DNA from: Mytilus galloprovincialis
Taxonomy: Eukaryota; Mollusca; Bivalvia; Mytilida; Mytilidae
NCBI RefSeq assembly: GCF_965363235.1
Contig: NC_134844.1
Coordinates: 49,038,872-49,102,871 of the forward strand
Reading direction: 5' to 3'
Length of the DNA: 64,000 nt
Under the pieces are notes generated by a model. It was given only the letters and a program-made list of their open reading frames with translations, did no database searches and was not told where the DNA came from. The translations under genes and the position numbers were made by a program. The first letter of the stretch is position 1. Each line of letters starts with the position of its first letter. Of the stretch, positions 34,549-47,138 are shown in pieces.

Positions 34549-35544
34549 AAAAAATATCGTAAAAAAGGAGGTTGACAATTCACTTGGAAAATTAACCAAA
34601 GACTATTATTAGTGTTTTTCGTTTCTCATATTGATTAGACCGTTGGTTTTCCTGTTTGAGTGGTGTTACACTAGTCATTTTTAGTCCAGTCAATCTAGCA
34701 GAAATTGGACGATTGCAACAGAAGACTTTTAAGTTTTAATCTTTAGCATTATACCCCAAAACACAGGAAAAAGTTAAACAAATTATAACTTGTGGAAGAC
34801 TTAAAAATTAAAATTGGAGATAACTCTGCAAAAGAATATTAATAAAAAAATGAAACAAAATTATAACTTTACCGCTTCTTTTTAGCAGAAGGAACTGATT
34901 CTTGATATTTTAGCCGTCTTTAGAGTATAACAAACAACTATAAAGGAGTTACCATATCTTTTATCAAGCTTCAACCTAAATTTCGTAATTCATTATGACT
35001 AGTTGAACATGATTTATTAGATTTTCGACATGTCAAGGTACAGAATCTCAAATTTAATAAAAATAATTGAGCATATAATCTTCTTTTTGTGGTTTAAAGT
35101 TTCTTTAAACAAGGTAGATGCTGAACAAATATGATATACAGATATAAACAATACCAAATTTGCAATTTCTTCAATAAAATATGTGCCCCAAAAAAAGAAA
35201 ATAACCATAACTCTTTGGTTTTGTACATTTCATGAGAGAAAGATGATATAATATAGTCAAATACGAACGTATCCCATCAAAGTATCATGCTTTATGTGAA
35301 TTTTAAGAAAATCAACAAAAAACTGACAAAAAAGGACTAATTTTTGCAGATTTATCTTCCCTTTCCAATGATAATTTCCATAGGAAATTAAATTGCTGAT
35401 TTTGAGATTTCCTCAAGTTAGATTTTATGGGACTTTTCTTTTGTGTATATAGATTAGAACTAAAACATTGTCTGTTGCAATTAGTTTGAGGTTAAACCTT
35501 AGTTTGACTAGACTATTTCAGGTCCTTAATAGCTTGCTGTTTGG
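34549..35544. other. Intergenic or intron DNA, no gene seen
   Basis: A candidate minus-strand exon near 34870-34920 (encoding roughly KYQESVPSAKKKR before a GTAAAG donor) was considered, but its phase does not fit the exon at 33287. Confidence 0.35.
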
Positions 35545-35665
35545 TGTTAGCTTAGGCTCTGTGTTGAATGCCGCACTCTAACCTATAATGTTTATTTTTA
35601 CTAATTGTGTCTTGGACGGAGAGTTGTCCTATTGGCACTAATACCAAATCTTCTTATATATATGA
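35545..35665 (-). repeat. Family A fragment, copy 4
   Basis: On the plus strand it ends GAGAGTTGTCCTATTGGCAC then TAATACCAAATCTTCTTATA, the reversed start of the family. Confidence 0.6.
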
Positions 35666-36589
35666 CAACACCCATACCAAAGAGGAAATCCTAGGCAAAC
35701 ATACGTCTTTTCTGCTTCTAATAATTTCAACCAAAGATGAAAAACTGGATCTTCCTTTATTTTACTGGACACCAAAATAGCATAAGCGTCCTTACAAACA
35801 AAAATATATTGCTGAGTCTGCAAAGTGATCTTTAAAGCTTGTTTCCAAACTATCAACAACAATTGTAATAACATTTCTAGATGGGATTCAGAGTTTCTTT
35901 AAAACTTATCAATCTAGGGGTAATTACTAAATGGATGTCAGAGGTGGAAACTTGAGAATTCAAAAACTCTTTTGAGGAAATTACAATCCATGTCTCTTTC
36001 CTCTGGCAAAATTAACAGTATAAAAGCATTTGACTATCTACTCTTTATACATTATTTCCCAATCTTAGGTTAACAGATTGAAAGAGTAAGTACTGCTTTG
36101 TTTCATTGGAAGGAATTGTTAAAGTAGATTCAAATATCTTGTTTAAGGAATAGATGAATCATACTTTGTCAAAAATAAAATCATTTCTTGATTGATAAGA
36201 AATTTTTATGTTTGGAAGACAAGTTTTCGAACAGGCAATCAACATTCCTTTTGGAAGCCAGCTTTGTCTCTCCTCTTTTTAACTAGTTTCTTTATTAACT
36301 TATCTGGCCCAAGGGGTCAAATGAGCTATTCTCATCACAAGTTGTATGTTTTTAGAGAATTTTGTGTTGCTTGTAGATCTTTGATAGCTGTTGTTGTATT
36401 CACACACAACTTTTTTAAAGGACAATTTAGATAATGACACCACTCTTTCAGGTGTTTTGTCTGACGAGGTTCAACAAACATTAATTTAAAAGGTTATCTT
36501 TTATAAAAATGTCATACTTTATAACAGATGACTTTGACTTTTTATGATGGACTTGAAAAGAACAACCAGATTATTTAAAATTGTCAAAC
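35666..36589. other. No gene seen
   Basis: AT-rich sequence; the 80-codon plus frame at 36192 and the 78-codon minus frame at 35638 carry no motif. Confidence 0.35.
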
Positions 36590-37145
36590 TAATTAGTTTA
36601 CACAAATTCACCTGTACAACAACTCTTCAACAAAACATGTTTAAAATTTTCTGTTTATTAATAATAATGCATTATAAAAGACAAAATATAAATCTGTATA
36701 AAACTTAAAAGTATGCCCTAGAACCATTATCATTATAAAACATAAAATGCTGTAATTGAAAAATATTTCTACATGTACATCTGAACCTCCACAAAACTAT
36801 GACACAATATAAGGTTCCAATGTTGGTGCACTGTTTGTCCTTGAATGAACCTAAACCTAAGAAGTTAGGGCTTTGATATTGACCATTACTACAATATGTA
36901 GCTTAAGAATTTTTAAAAACATATAATGCATGAAATAGTCTTCAACATGAAATATCATTCATCAAATACAGTAGTACATTTCAAAATTACTGTTTAAAGA
37001 TCATTTTAAAAAATAATTGTGAATTGTGGTTATCTCCAAACGAACATAAAATTCTAAAATAAACAGATGTGATGTTGTTGCCAATTAGACAACAATCGCA
37101 CAAAAAGCAAATGAAAAGGATTGTAACAACTATAAGACACCAATA
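36590..37145. repeat. Local direct duplication, copy 1
   Basis: The segment with CTGTATAAAACTTAAAAGTA, ACCATTATCATTATAAAACA and CACTGTTTGTCCTTGAATGA is repeated about 605 bp downstream. A later part (GCAGTAGT-like word, ACTACTGTTTAAA, GGTTATCTCC) matches 38230-38380 in copy 2. A short family A piece (37056-37150) sits at its right end. Confidence 0.6.
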
Positions 37146-37199
37146 TCAACTCTGAAATTTGTAACTTAAATTTCTACAAAAAAAAGCTAAACTTTCTTC

Positions 37200-38385
37200 A
37201 CATTCTTTTACACAAATTCACCATTTTTCAACAAAACATTTTTATCCAACTATCTTTTTTATTTAACAATAAAGCATTATAATGAACAAAATATAAAATC
37301 TGTATAAAACTTAAGTATGCCCTAAAACCATTATCATTATAAAACATAATATGCAGTAATTGAAAAAATATTTCTTCCTCTGACTCTTAATAGAACTATG
37401 ACATAAAAAAAGGTTCCAATGCACTGTTTGTCCTTGAATGAAGGGGGTTCAGAGGGGTCCTGATCTGGAAATCCCGGTCTTAAAAACTTAAAAAACATGA
37501 AGTCCTGAGGTCCCAAATTTAAAGGAATTTAGATCCCGACATCCCAAAATTTGAAAAGAATTACCGTTTCCCAAAAGGATCAATCCTGAAATCCCGAGCT
37601 TAAAAACACCAGATCCCTACATCCCAAAAAAGGTCCTCCCCCCTCTTGAATGAAGCTTATGATTAGTAGATAGTGCTTTGGTATTGGGATTTATTATTAA
37701 CAGATCCAAGGTTTGAAGAAACAATAAAGAGTTATTGTCTATAATAGTGACATTTTTTTAACTTTTTTATATATTTTTTATGCCAATGTTGTTTTTTTTA
37801 ATTTTGTTATCATAGACAGACTGAAATCTGTACCACATATATTTATATTCAACAAATAAAACCTATCACTGAGCTTTCTAATTTGATTGATGGTCAGTGA
37901 CTTTGCAAAATTAATTGGGTTTTTTCTATGGGATTTTAAGAAGACAAAACATGTGCATGGGGAGTAATTCTTTCATTAACTGACACTTTATCATCCTGAC
38001 ATATAATCCTTATATTAAAACATTTTTATTGTTTTAGAAATATATAACATACACATTTTGTTTTTCCAATCTTAAAATATCGATGTGAGCTAAAGTTATT
38101 TTTTTTTTAAAACAAAAAAAAAACAGTTAAAAATATTCCAAAATTAAAATCTGGAGAACAAAATATTAATTTCGTGTGACTTTTATTAATATTTGAATAA
38201 ATTCAATTTATTAAATTATATATAGCTAATGAAATTTATCATCTGATGCATCATCAAAACATGAAAAATCTTGCATTAAATGCAGTAGTATATTTTGTAA
38301 CTACTGTTTAAACAAAAAAATATAAAACAAATTGTGGGTTATCTCCCATTGAACATAAAAATTCAAAATAAAAAGATCTGGAATT
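37200..38385. repeat. Local direct duplication, copy 2, enlarged by insertions
   Basis: This aligns with 36590-37080 but is longer. One clear insertion (37444-37645) splits it after CACTGTTTGTCCTTGAATGA. The AT-rich stretch 37700-38210 has no counterpart in copy 1. Confidence 0.55.
37444..37645. mobile_element. Small insertion flanked by TTGAATGAAG duplication
   Basis: TTGAATGAAG stands on both sides (37434-37443 and 37646-37655), while the sister copy at 36850 has the site once. The ends are G-rich and C-rich (GGGGGTTCAGAGGGGTCCT against AGGTCCTCCCCCCTC). Inside are repeats of ATCCCGA(C/G)/ATCCCAAA. The duplication length of about 8-10 bp would suit a hAT-type or similar element; not assigned. 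Confidence 0.65.
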
Positions 38386-39974
38386 TTAACTTTTCACAAG
38401 AGACAAAAGCCTAAAGGACAAGTATATCAACAACTTTAAGATACAAAAATCATCTCTGAAGCAATAATATCTAAAATGTGAAGGCATAGTTAAAAAATTT
38501 ACAAGAGAGACTACCATTCGATAAATTTTTGCTTTCCAGAAGAAAAAAAATCTTGCAGAAAACTGATATGTGTTTAAAAACAACTTGTATTTACAACTAA
38601 ATCACAAATCACAAGTTATAATAATAACATTGACAAGTTCCATAACAAAATAACATCACTAAAAGAAAGAAAAAAACACATTTTTTTTATCCAGTTCCCC
38701 TCTTCTTTAAAATCTTTAATAACCATCACAGAAAACATAAAAGTAAAACAGCCAATACAATTTCTAACAATCTTTTAAATTTTTGGTGGCTTTTGGGATT
38801 CACTCTGAAATTTAGTATTGTTTATTTGACATGTTCAAGAGCTGCTTCTGTATTTTTGTAATCGGGTGAGAAACTGAGATTTCTACCTCCCTGAGGTAGT
38901 AAAATTTGCCATAACCTTCCACGTTAAAAATAATTGTGATAATACAAGAGTAAGATTTGACGAATGATACAATAAACTTTTCTTACAGAGACCAACATTT
39001 AGTACATTTATAAAATAAAATGTGAAATTTTGGCAAGAAAAAACAAGAATAATAATACTTGTAAAAAATGCCTATAAAATGTGACATTCTTCTAAAAACA
39101 AACAAAACACAATAGCAGCAAAGTTTTTTTTAATTTTGAATATGTTTGACTTCATATGTAAACATGCCCTATAAAATTCAATGACATTAACACAACAAAT
39201 TATTGGTTATTCCAGGAATGAAGGCGAAAATGGAATTAATAACTTTTTTTTAAACTCAAATGAAAATAACATAAAAATGTGCAACAATCACAAAAGTTGC
39301 CAAAAAAACTTCTGTACAAGTACATTTGATCTTAGGGAATTAAAAAAATAATTTCAAATTGTTATGCTTTTGGTGTTTTTGAATAATTTTTCTTTCTAAA
39401 TTTTGCTATTTTGTAGTTTTTCTTACGTTTGAAATCTTTTCTGACCCTTCAACAACTTCTACTCTTTAATAATTGTAAGTGTCTATCACAACATTGATAA
39501 GTAAATGAGATACATAACAAAAACTGTAACAAACTATATATATAACATGTATGTACAAGGTATGATAAAAACTCTACATTGGACTAGAAATATACTGTAA
39601 TTCAAATCATCAAAAACAATGCACATATTTACAAGGATAGTTCAGTTATTATCTTTGCATGTTTATACAGCATGTATAAACTGAAAAAGACAATCAAACA
39701 AGCATTACAGAACAAATTAAAAAACAAACAAAACTTCATAACAAATTTAAAACTTAAAATGTTCTTTAGTTTTGCAAAAGTCTGTATATAAGTTTTGCAA
39801 AAGTCCTCATACAAGCCTTCAGATTTCATTTACTTCTGCTTACATTAAAATTTTGTGCTTCACATATATGTGAAGAGAACGGGAGTGGATCATAACCCTT
39901 GGCTAGCGAAGATGATATACCCAAGAAATCCACCAAAATTTTTATCCCACCAAATATATATACAATATTAGGTC
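38386..39974. other. No gene seen
   Basis: AT-rich and poly-A/poly-T-rich DNA downstream of the Rieske gene. A short direct repeat GACTTTTGCAAAACTTATA lies near 39770-39810 on the minus strand. Confidence 0.35.
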
Positions 39975-40097
39975 AATGAAAGAAAAATATAAACTTTTTT
40001 GTATGAGGCTGAGAAACTGGGGAAGCGCGAGGTTCTACTGAGCCCTTCCCCTGTTTTGCGCCGAGTACAAAAAAGCTTATATTTTTATGACATTGTT
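39975..40097. mobile_element. Palindromic MITE, ~120 bp
   Basis: Left arm AAAAATATAAACTTTTTTGT and right arm ACAAAAAAGCTTATATTTTT are near-complements, and the inner parts pair as GGGGAAGCGCGAGG... with ...CCCTTCCCC. The whole forms one imperfect hairpin centred near 40035. Confidence 0.65.
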
Positions 40098-40597
40098 ATC
40101 ACGATTGTTATCACATGCCTTTCCGTAAGGTTATCGCATGGCATTCCGGTGATACTCGACAAATTCTGGAAAATACACCTCCATGCTACGTTTTTAGTGA
40201 AAAACATTACAAAGTAGTGTACTAAACAATTATTTGGATACAGGAAAGTATATTGTGTACAATAAAAAAAATGAAATTAAAAAAAAAATAAAAAAATTAT
40301 TAAATAAATGCATTTTTTTAAAGTTTCAAACATATGTTTCTTTAAAAAAAAGTTGACTTTTCCAAACTGTGTTCATTATAGTGTTGAATTATTCTTTTGT
40401 CGATTTGTCCATATTAAAATGTTGTTTTTTCTCTGTTGAGGCATATGATAGAAAGATTTCATATCAAATGCATCAAATTTGGTGTCCGACGTTTGTGAAA
40501 TTTTCACTCTTTGAACTTCTTTTCTGGAACCACGTAAAAGGATCAATATATGAATCTTTTATTTTTCTCTACTGTTGAAGCATATGATAAAAAGATC
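40098..40597. other. No gene seen
   Basis: AT-rich DNA between two hairpin elements. Confidence 0.3.
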
Positions 40598-40731
40598 ATA
40601 ACATGTTACTTTTTCATATCTCATGTATTATCAGCCCTCGGTCAATATTAGCCCTTGAGCCATGCGGCTCTTGGGCTGATATTGAACCTAGGGCTGATAA
40701 TACATGCGATATGAAAAATGCCATGTAATAA
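40598..40731. mobile_element. Hairpin MITE, ~66-bp arms
   Basis: The left arm (TTTTTCATATCTCATGTATT, ATCAGCCCTCGGTCAATATT, AGCCC) pairs with the right arm (GGGCTGATATTGAACC, AGGGCTGATAATACATGC, GATATGAAAAATG). The tip is TTGAGCCATGCGGCTCTT. It reads almost as one continuous inverted repeat. Confidence 0.8.
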
Positions 40732-41185
40732 TCTAATATTAGCAGTAACTAAGATAAATTAATTAAAAACAATCTAATAACTCATGATGAAAAGGATAAC
40801 TACATGTATGATAAGCTACTTTGAAAATGAATCATACATCCATAAATACAATTTTTTATTACTAAAAACTAAAATATTTGTCATGTATGCACTTATAGCT
40901 ACTAGTAGCCATGTTTGTTTACAAATAGATAAATCCCTGTCTTTAACAAAATAACTAACATGGAACATTTTAATAACATGGTTAAGAGCTAATTTCACAA
41001 GGCTATCTTAAAATTACAATTTCACACTGCTATTTTCTGTATCTTTTCTGAAAATAATTTATAAACTCTTTTACATATTTCTGCAGTCTTCCCTACCCTC
41101 TCTGAAGTCAAGGAGTAACATTCTTTTCTTGACTGCAGCCTTTCATCTTCTTGGATATTGGTTACCTTAATATTACCAACTATGA
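40732..41185. other. 3' flank of the Rieske gene
   Basis: Probably 3' UTR and flank of the minus-strand gene ending at 41186; no other feature. Confidence 0.35.
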
Positions 41186-41415
41186 TTAAAAATCAATGTC
41201 TCCACTAAAATATCTAGCATTAAATTCATCAAACCCTATAGAGAGTTTTCCATTTTCTCCAACAGAGACAGGATAAACTTTGGCTTCACGGTTTTGTCCC
41301 TTTGGCATTCTTACTTTCCCAGTCAGTAAATCAAATCTCCAACTATGCCACGGACATCGTATACATAAAGTATTATCTGGCATTTCTTCAATGTCTCCTA
41401 AATGCAGTGGACCAC
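41186..41415 (-). CDS. RFESD: Rieske [2Fe-2S] protein (RFESD-like), last coding exon
   Basis: After acceptor TTGTTTTAG the exon completes a split Gly codon and reads GPLHLGDIEEMPDNTLCIR, CPWHSWRFDLLTGKVRMPK, then to FNARYFSGDIDF and stop. CPWH is the second Rieske cluster motif (C-x2-H). GPLHLGDIE and the CPWH spacing are nearly those of vertebrate RFESD, a small soluble Rieske-domain protein of unclear function. The 'TG' after the cluster and the C-terminal beta-strand region also fit. Orthology is likely but unproven. Confidence 0.85.
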
Positions 41416-41648
41416 CTAAAACAAAACCATGTGGTTAGTTGTATATCAAAGTTGTACACAGTTACAAAATTAGTTATGAAAAAATAAACATCAGTTCACA
41501 AATCCCTGAAGTTGGAGAGAAAAAATAAACCGAAAAAACAGTGTGTACTAAGGTGTTCATTAAGTATCTGCAATTCAATATACACTTGTAGCAAGATCAT
41601 TTATAATTATTTATATTTTAAATACAATGTACATCTAACTGTATGCAC

Positions 41649-41831
41649 CTGCATGTGGACATTTTTCATTAATGGCAAAAACATCTTCTCCATGTCTGAA
41701 CAAGGCTATTTTCTGCTCATTACAGTTGATTAAGGAACCAGTTCTACTATTCTGTCGCAGTAAACCAGGACGCTGTATTGAAGTTTGTACTACTTTACAT
41801 TTTTGTGAAGGATCAGACCAGTCAAACAAAT
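41649..41831 (-). CDS. RFESD: Rieske protein (RFESD-like), preceding coding exon (5' incomplete)
   Basis: The exon lies between TTTTTCAG and a GTGCAT donor. It encodes LFDWSDPSQKCKVVQTSIQ through IALFRHGEDVFAINEKCPH to AG, giving the first cluster motif C-x-H (CPH) followed by A-G. It joins at phase 1 to the next exon over a 233-bp intron, producing CPHAG-GPLHLGD. The first two bases complete a codon from an upstream exon, which I could not locate before 44 kb. The visible protein is about 137 residues; human RFESD is about 157. Confidence 0.85.
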
Positions 41832-44279
41832 CTGAAAAATATAAAGTTAGATAAATTTATAGAGTAAAGACTTAAAGTTACCATGAATGTTAAATTACGT
41901 ACATCACACATGTATAAGTACAAGTCAGAAATGTGTTCTATATTTATACATGTACATGTAGCTGATGAAATATCTTGTCTTTTTAGTTTAAACACACAAC
42001 ACAACATTTCAGGGAAACAGGTACATTTTTGTGTACATGTAGTCAGTAATAAGAGTTCATAGTGACTTTGTCTATGTCCTGATGAATTATTATATAAACC
42101 TTAAGCATACATGTAGTACATGTAATTAACATGATTAAAGAGATGTTAAAATGAAATACATGTCATAGACATACATTTAGTTTGAAAATGTTTTTCGTTC
42201 AAATCTCCCTTAGTTGTTGTCGCTGAGTGGAGATCTTCCTCATTGAAAGTTTCCCAGGTTGGCAGATACATGTATAGTATTGGCTTCATGATGTGTGAGT
42301 AACCATTCAAAATCCTAACTGGAACACTTATCTAAAAATTGTCAAGTGGGTTAAAGTTTGAAAAGTTGTTTCAGAATAATTGATAAAATTATGTTTATAT
42401 CATCATCATATACCATACTTTGTCATGTTCATTGTACGTAAACAGTTTACAGAAACCACAAACTGTAAGATGTGTGCATTGAAAACAATGTTATCTTTTA
42501 GTACGTTATTTTTATAGTAATTCAAAATAAAAGTCATATCTAGTTGTTCAGGGGTATACATAGATACCCAACATGGCATGCCCAAATGAAAATTTTAGTG
42601 TATAGATCAGACATGGACTCATGATAGAAGTATTTAGAGCTACTAAATTTCCATATGGTACCAGAGTATTTTATCCCATCAACAGGAATGAATATTTTGT
42701 AACTGCTTTGCATTTCAGGCCTCTAACTCTGGTCAAATCAGTCTATTAAACTTGAAATTCATATATGACTTCCTCATCTTGATGCATGATGTATATCAAT
42801 TGATGTTTTCAGCATTTTAAAAACACATGTTCTGGCGCCCTTGTTTGTATTTACATTTGAGTCAAGGACAAATAACTGTAATTTAAGAAACGGTGTCGGA
42901 ACTAACAATCTTTCTTTCCGGAAACCGACATACTTATAAAAAAACTGAGTTAGCCTTCTTTGGTCATAACACTAAGTTCTGGATTGGGGCCTCTATTTCT
43001 TTATTCTTGAATTTTTTCAACAATTTTTCTCTATTTTTTATCTTCTTTGACCCTTATTCTCTAATCTTTTATTATATCGTTCAGAAACCTGATCATTACT
43101 CTCAGTCTGTCATCTGTATATATGTCAATTTGAATCAATTGCTAATTTCCCCTGAACTGCAAAACAGTTACAAAATATCGACCAGTAATGGGATTAAGTT
43201 ACAGAACTGTCCTTGGCATGTCACCGGCAAAAGGCTAGTCACGGCACCCAGAAATGAAAAGTATCATGCTTTCCCAGAAGTCGTTCTATGTTGTTGCATC
43301 GAAGAGAACTAGAACGCCGCGAAGGCAGAACATAATACAACGTAAATCATGACATTATGTAATTTATTCATTACAATATATGCGGCCTGAGAGGAGAATA
43401 TTGTCCACTATTGCGTATTTCGTCGCGCAGACTAAGACCTAAGACTATATATACTATAAAACACATGGCTGAGTTAAACTGAGTAGTCCCATGCATCTAA
43501 AACTGACAAGCCAACTTGTGACGAGCAGGTTACTACTCCCCGACATCTCAACGTCACAGCCAGTGCTAGCTTTTGGAAATGTATTTATTCTATTTAGGAT
43601 TCTTTTCTACACTTTTGTTAATAGTTTTTGGACATGTAAAATAAATGTCCGAAAGATAACTTACCGATGGCTTTACTTCATACATCGCACTAAACATGCA
43701 TGAAACGGGCGCATTTGCCCGACTAGATGTACATTAACGGCAACCAAACAACAATCAATCAATCAATCACGTTCATCAACATTTGGATTTTGGTTCATGT
43801 CGTCTCTGATAAATTTCTAGGGTTCACCAAATTATGTCAAATACTTTTCGACTAGTTTCTCCAAGTGTTCATAATTTCATAGTATGTACGCCGTGTTCCT
43901 GAATATCCAACACGTCACTTGGAGAATTTATTAGCATATGGATGTAATTTTTTTTACCGTTTTGTATTAAATAATATAATGACAAATGAGTTATATTATT
44001 CCACACACTTAATCGTGGTACAGATTTATATTAATATAGTTTCTATCATCGAGAAAAAAACTATTGTAGGTAAATGACTTTTGATACCTTAACCATGTTA
44101 ACCCCATGGCGGTACTTTACGTGACAACTAAGCTATGCATTAACCCTAACCTTGACCCTTTACCTAGATATGTGACCTCTTAGCCAAAAACATAATTCAA
44201 AATAAACCACCTAAATGTGCCCTAACCATAAAATGCCCTGACACAGTTCTAGTAATAATGCTATAGTATTTTGAACTTT
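41832..44279. other. Upstream region of the Rieske gene, first exon not found
   Basis: A minus-strand frame at about 42160-42291 (from MKPILYMYLPTWETFNEED) looks protein-like but has no splice link to the Rieske exons. The 139-codon plus frame at 42893 is hydrophobic, low-complexity and unlike any family I know. An ETS-type CCGGAA lies at about 42918 and could mark a promoter. (CAAT)n occurs near 43751-43768. Confidence 0.35.
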
Positions 44280-44369
44280 ATGCCTGGCTTAGTAGCTGAC
44301 TCAGGTACCATGTCTGATTGAGTAGCTGACTTGAGTATCATGCCTGGCTGAGTAGCTAACTTAGGTACC
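44280..44369. repeat. 30-bp minisatellite, 3 units
   Basis: Three 30-bp units with the pattern ATGCCTGGCTGAGTAGCTGA then CTTAGGTACC, diverged at a few positions. Confidence 0.85.
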
Positions 44370-44628
44370 AGCTATTTTCTTATCGGAGCAGTGTTAACTT
44401 TCGAAGAGCTAGAATCAAGTTTTCATATGATATATATGCATGGTGTCTCCTCGCCTTCATTGTTAATTGAGCCACATCTAAAAACGTATGTTATTCATGA
44501 TTTAAATTATGGCATTTATAACTACTAGTATTCATATATGTTTGCTAAGATTGGTCAGAAACGTGAAGAACCAAAACATAATTGAATTTCAAAAACATCC
44601 ACCCTTAGTGTCTTCAGAAACATTGTAT

Positions 44629-44836
44629 ACTGTGGATTCATTATTATTCGTTGGATACCAATATTCGTGGGTTTCGTTGGTACAAGTAAACCACGAATTC
44701 AAATGTTCAACGAAAACAAACTTCTATAAAGTTGTATCCAGACTTTGGCTGAACCACGAAATCAAATATGCACGAAAATGCAAGGTTTCAGCATTCCAAG
44801 AAAATTGGTACCATAGAAAATAAAAGAATCCACAGG
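44629..44836. mobile_element. MITE with ACTGTGGATTC ends
   Basis: The left end is CTGTGGATTCATTATTATTC then GTTGGATACCAAT. The right end is the complement (ATTGGTACC, AAATAAAAGAATCCACAG). Internal inverted pieces (AACCACGAA, CACGAAA) continue the symmetry. I recall this as a widespread bivalve miniature element. Confidence 0.75.
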
Positions 44837-44999
44837 ACTATATGTCTCCTGTGTTTGTTTTAGTATTGTACAACCATTTGAAATACCTTTTCTAATTTTT
44901 TCACCTGGGTAAGGTTCTACCGCTCGACTCAGTAGAGTATGCCTCGTACCAAGTTCTATTCCACAAAAAATTTTTTTATGCCTAATAATGATAATAAAT

Positions 45000-45362
45000 A
45001 ACATGTTTAACCCCGCCACATTATTTATGTATGTGCCTGTCCCAAGTTAGGAGCCTGTAATTCAGTGGTTGTCGTTTTTTTTTATGTGTTACATATTTTT
45101 TTATATCCCCTAAAAAAGTCAGAGTCCATTTGTGCAAACTGCATTCAAGGTTCTTGCACTGCAGTACATTTTATAAGCTGACATGGTTCATTATCACTGA
45201 ACTAGTATATATTTGTTTAGGGGCCAGCTGAAGGACGCCTCCGGGTGCGGGAATTTCTCGCTACATTGAAGACCTGTTGGTTCTGCTGTTGTTTTGGTTT
45301 TTTTTCTATGTTCGGGTTGTTGTCTCTTAGGCACATTCCCCATTTCAATTTTCAATTTTATG
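45000..45362 (+). mobile_element. Retroelement 3' end (family B), copy at 45 kb
   Basis: It starts at ACATGTTTAACCCCGCCACA and ends GGCACATTCCCCATTTCAAT then TTTCAATTTTAT. It carries the GGGGCCAGCTGAAGGACGCC and GGGTGCGGGAATTTCTCGCT words of the 21051 copy. Confidence 0.7.
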
Positions 45363-45395
45363 GGTAGATAGTTAAATTATATTGACACCTTCATA

Positions 45396-45735
45396 TAAAA
45401 AAGAAAATGTGGGTTGATTGCCAATGAGACAACTCTCCAGAAGAGACCAAATGACACAGAAATTAACAACTATATGTCGCCGTTCGTCCTTCAACAAAGT
45501 CCATACCGCATTGTCCGCTTTAAAAGGCAACAAAATGACAATGTAAAACAATTCAAACGAGAAAACTAACGGTATATATATATCTCACAAGTCAGACATA
45601 ATCGTGCATGTCATATACCAATTAGACAACTTTCTACAAGAGACCAACATGACCAAAGGACGATAATATAGCCAATTATATATAGGGCACTGTACGGCCT
45701 TCAACTATGAGCAAATCCCCTTCTGCATAGTAAGT
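45396..45735 (+). repeat. Family A, two adjoining pieces (copy 5)
   Basis: 45396-45575 has GATTGCCAATGAGACAACTC and CAGAAATTAACAACTATATG. 45615-45735 has a second start (AGACAACTTTCTACAAGAGA) and GTACGGCCTTCAACTATGAG, so two partial units lie head to tail. Confidence 0.7.
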
Positions 45736-47138
45736 TATTTAAGGTCTGGCATAATGCATGACAAAATGTAAATAAATTCACTTAAGTATTCTATAAACAA
45801 CAAAAGAATGAAAAAATTAACGGACAGCTTTCACATTGTGTCATGCATTATGCCAGACCTTTACACATGTTACAAGCACACATCTAGTCATATAGGCCAG
45901 TATCATGCCACTGATCTTAACAGAATTTAAGATATCATAGTATATCTACTTTGGAAATTTAATGGTGTATTTTAAATTTGGCTGATTTTAATTTTAGGTT
46001 ATTAAAATGTTCTTATCCGTTGTTGTTATGTTTTATCTCAGGGTTTTATGTTTATGTTCAAGTATGCTCTCAAAGTGGGGTCATTACTGGATGGCTATAG
46101 CTATAGATGGCCGTATAACGTCCAGTTGAAAATTAAATGAATATTTAACGCATGATAATTCCCTGAGTGCCCTAACATCAAAATTCAGGATCCCGGCGTC
46201 TGAGATAGAACATATATAAAAAAAAATACACATAATGATTAATAGTTTAATATATTTTTACAAGGAATTGTATACTAGTATTTTAATAAACAATAATTAT
46301 TCCTTGATTTTTATAATATAGTCACTACATTCTGATACATGTGATATGTCCCAGCTACATCACGGTTCAAATTAACATATTGTTTGGTTTCGTCAAAATT
46401 TAAAAACTAATGTCTTTTTAAAATCTCATTTAGTATAATTTATCTATTTTTACAGAGAATGTTTGTTTTTCTTGCCGTCATACACTTGTTTACATCATCA
46501 AGTTTCAAGCAAATGGTATAATCCTAGATCAGTCTAATATGACAATTTAGCGTGGATTATTCTATTTTCCATTCATTGATTACGGTCACTGTGTCAGTCA
46601 GATGGAATATTCCAATGATCTGCTGAAGTGACCTGAAATGACCTTTCTTCTCGGTTATCATGACCTGATATGAACCAAGGATCTCAGTCAAGTCCAATCG
46701 TCTAGACTGCACCATACCATTCAATTAATAGGGGTGGCAGCTAGCTGTTTTAAGAAATGCTTATTAAGATATTTTGTTTACTCTGCTATTCAAAAGTTTA
46801 AACAGTTAGAGTATTCCAAAAACCATGAAAGAGACATTATATTGTGTGCAATATTTTTCTCTTAGAGTTACTTGTATATATATATATATATTATATTACA
46901 ATGATATTATATTATGCTCCTTGTGAGCCCATTTTATGGAAATAAAGCATCTTCTCTCTTCTCTTCTATATATTTAAATACATCTTAAAAAACGGTCTTC
47001 AAAAAATTTGTAAAGTCGTTCTTAATTAAAAGCAGTAGTTTTTTAAGTGTGTTTTGGGGTAACTTGAAAAACATGACTTCTGTATACTATGAATATGACA
47101 AAGGAGTGTCCGCATTTATATAAATACGAGAATCCCTC
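45736..47138. other. No gene seen
   Basis: Two short pieces of AGGTCTGGCATAATGCATGA occur in opposite orientation at about 45750 and 45845. (TA)n lies at about 46874-46892. Otherwise AT-rich. Confidence 0.4.

Noticed and set aside
34860-34925. Candidate upstream exon of the unknown gene (KYQESVPSAKKKR)
   Set aside because: It has a fair donor but its phase would put the next exon into a stop or into a frame that fails at 28591.
42160-42300. Minus-strand frame MKPILYMYLPTWETFNEED onwards as a first exon of the Rieske gene
   Set aside because: No donor with the required phase was found and it carries no family motif; it may be a repeat.
42893-43312. 139-codon plus-strand frame as a gene
   Set aside because: Phe/Leu-rich, no motif, no splice context; typical chance frame in AT-rich DNA.
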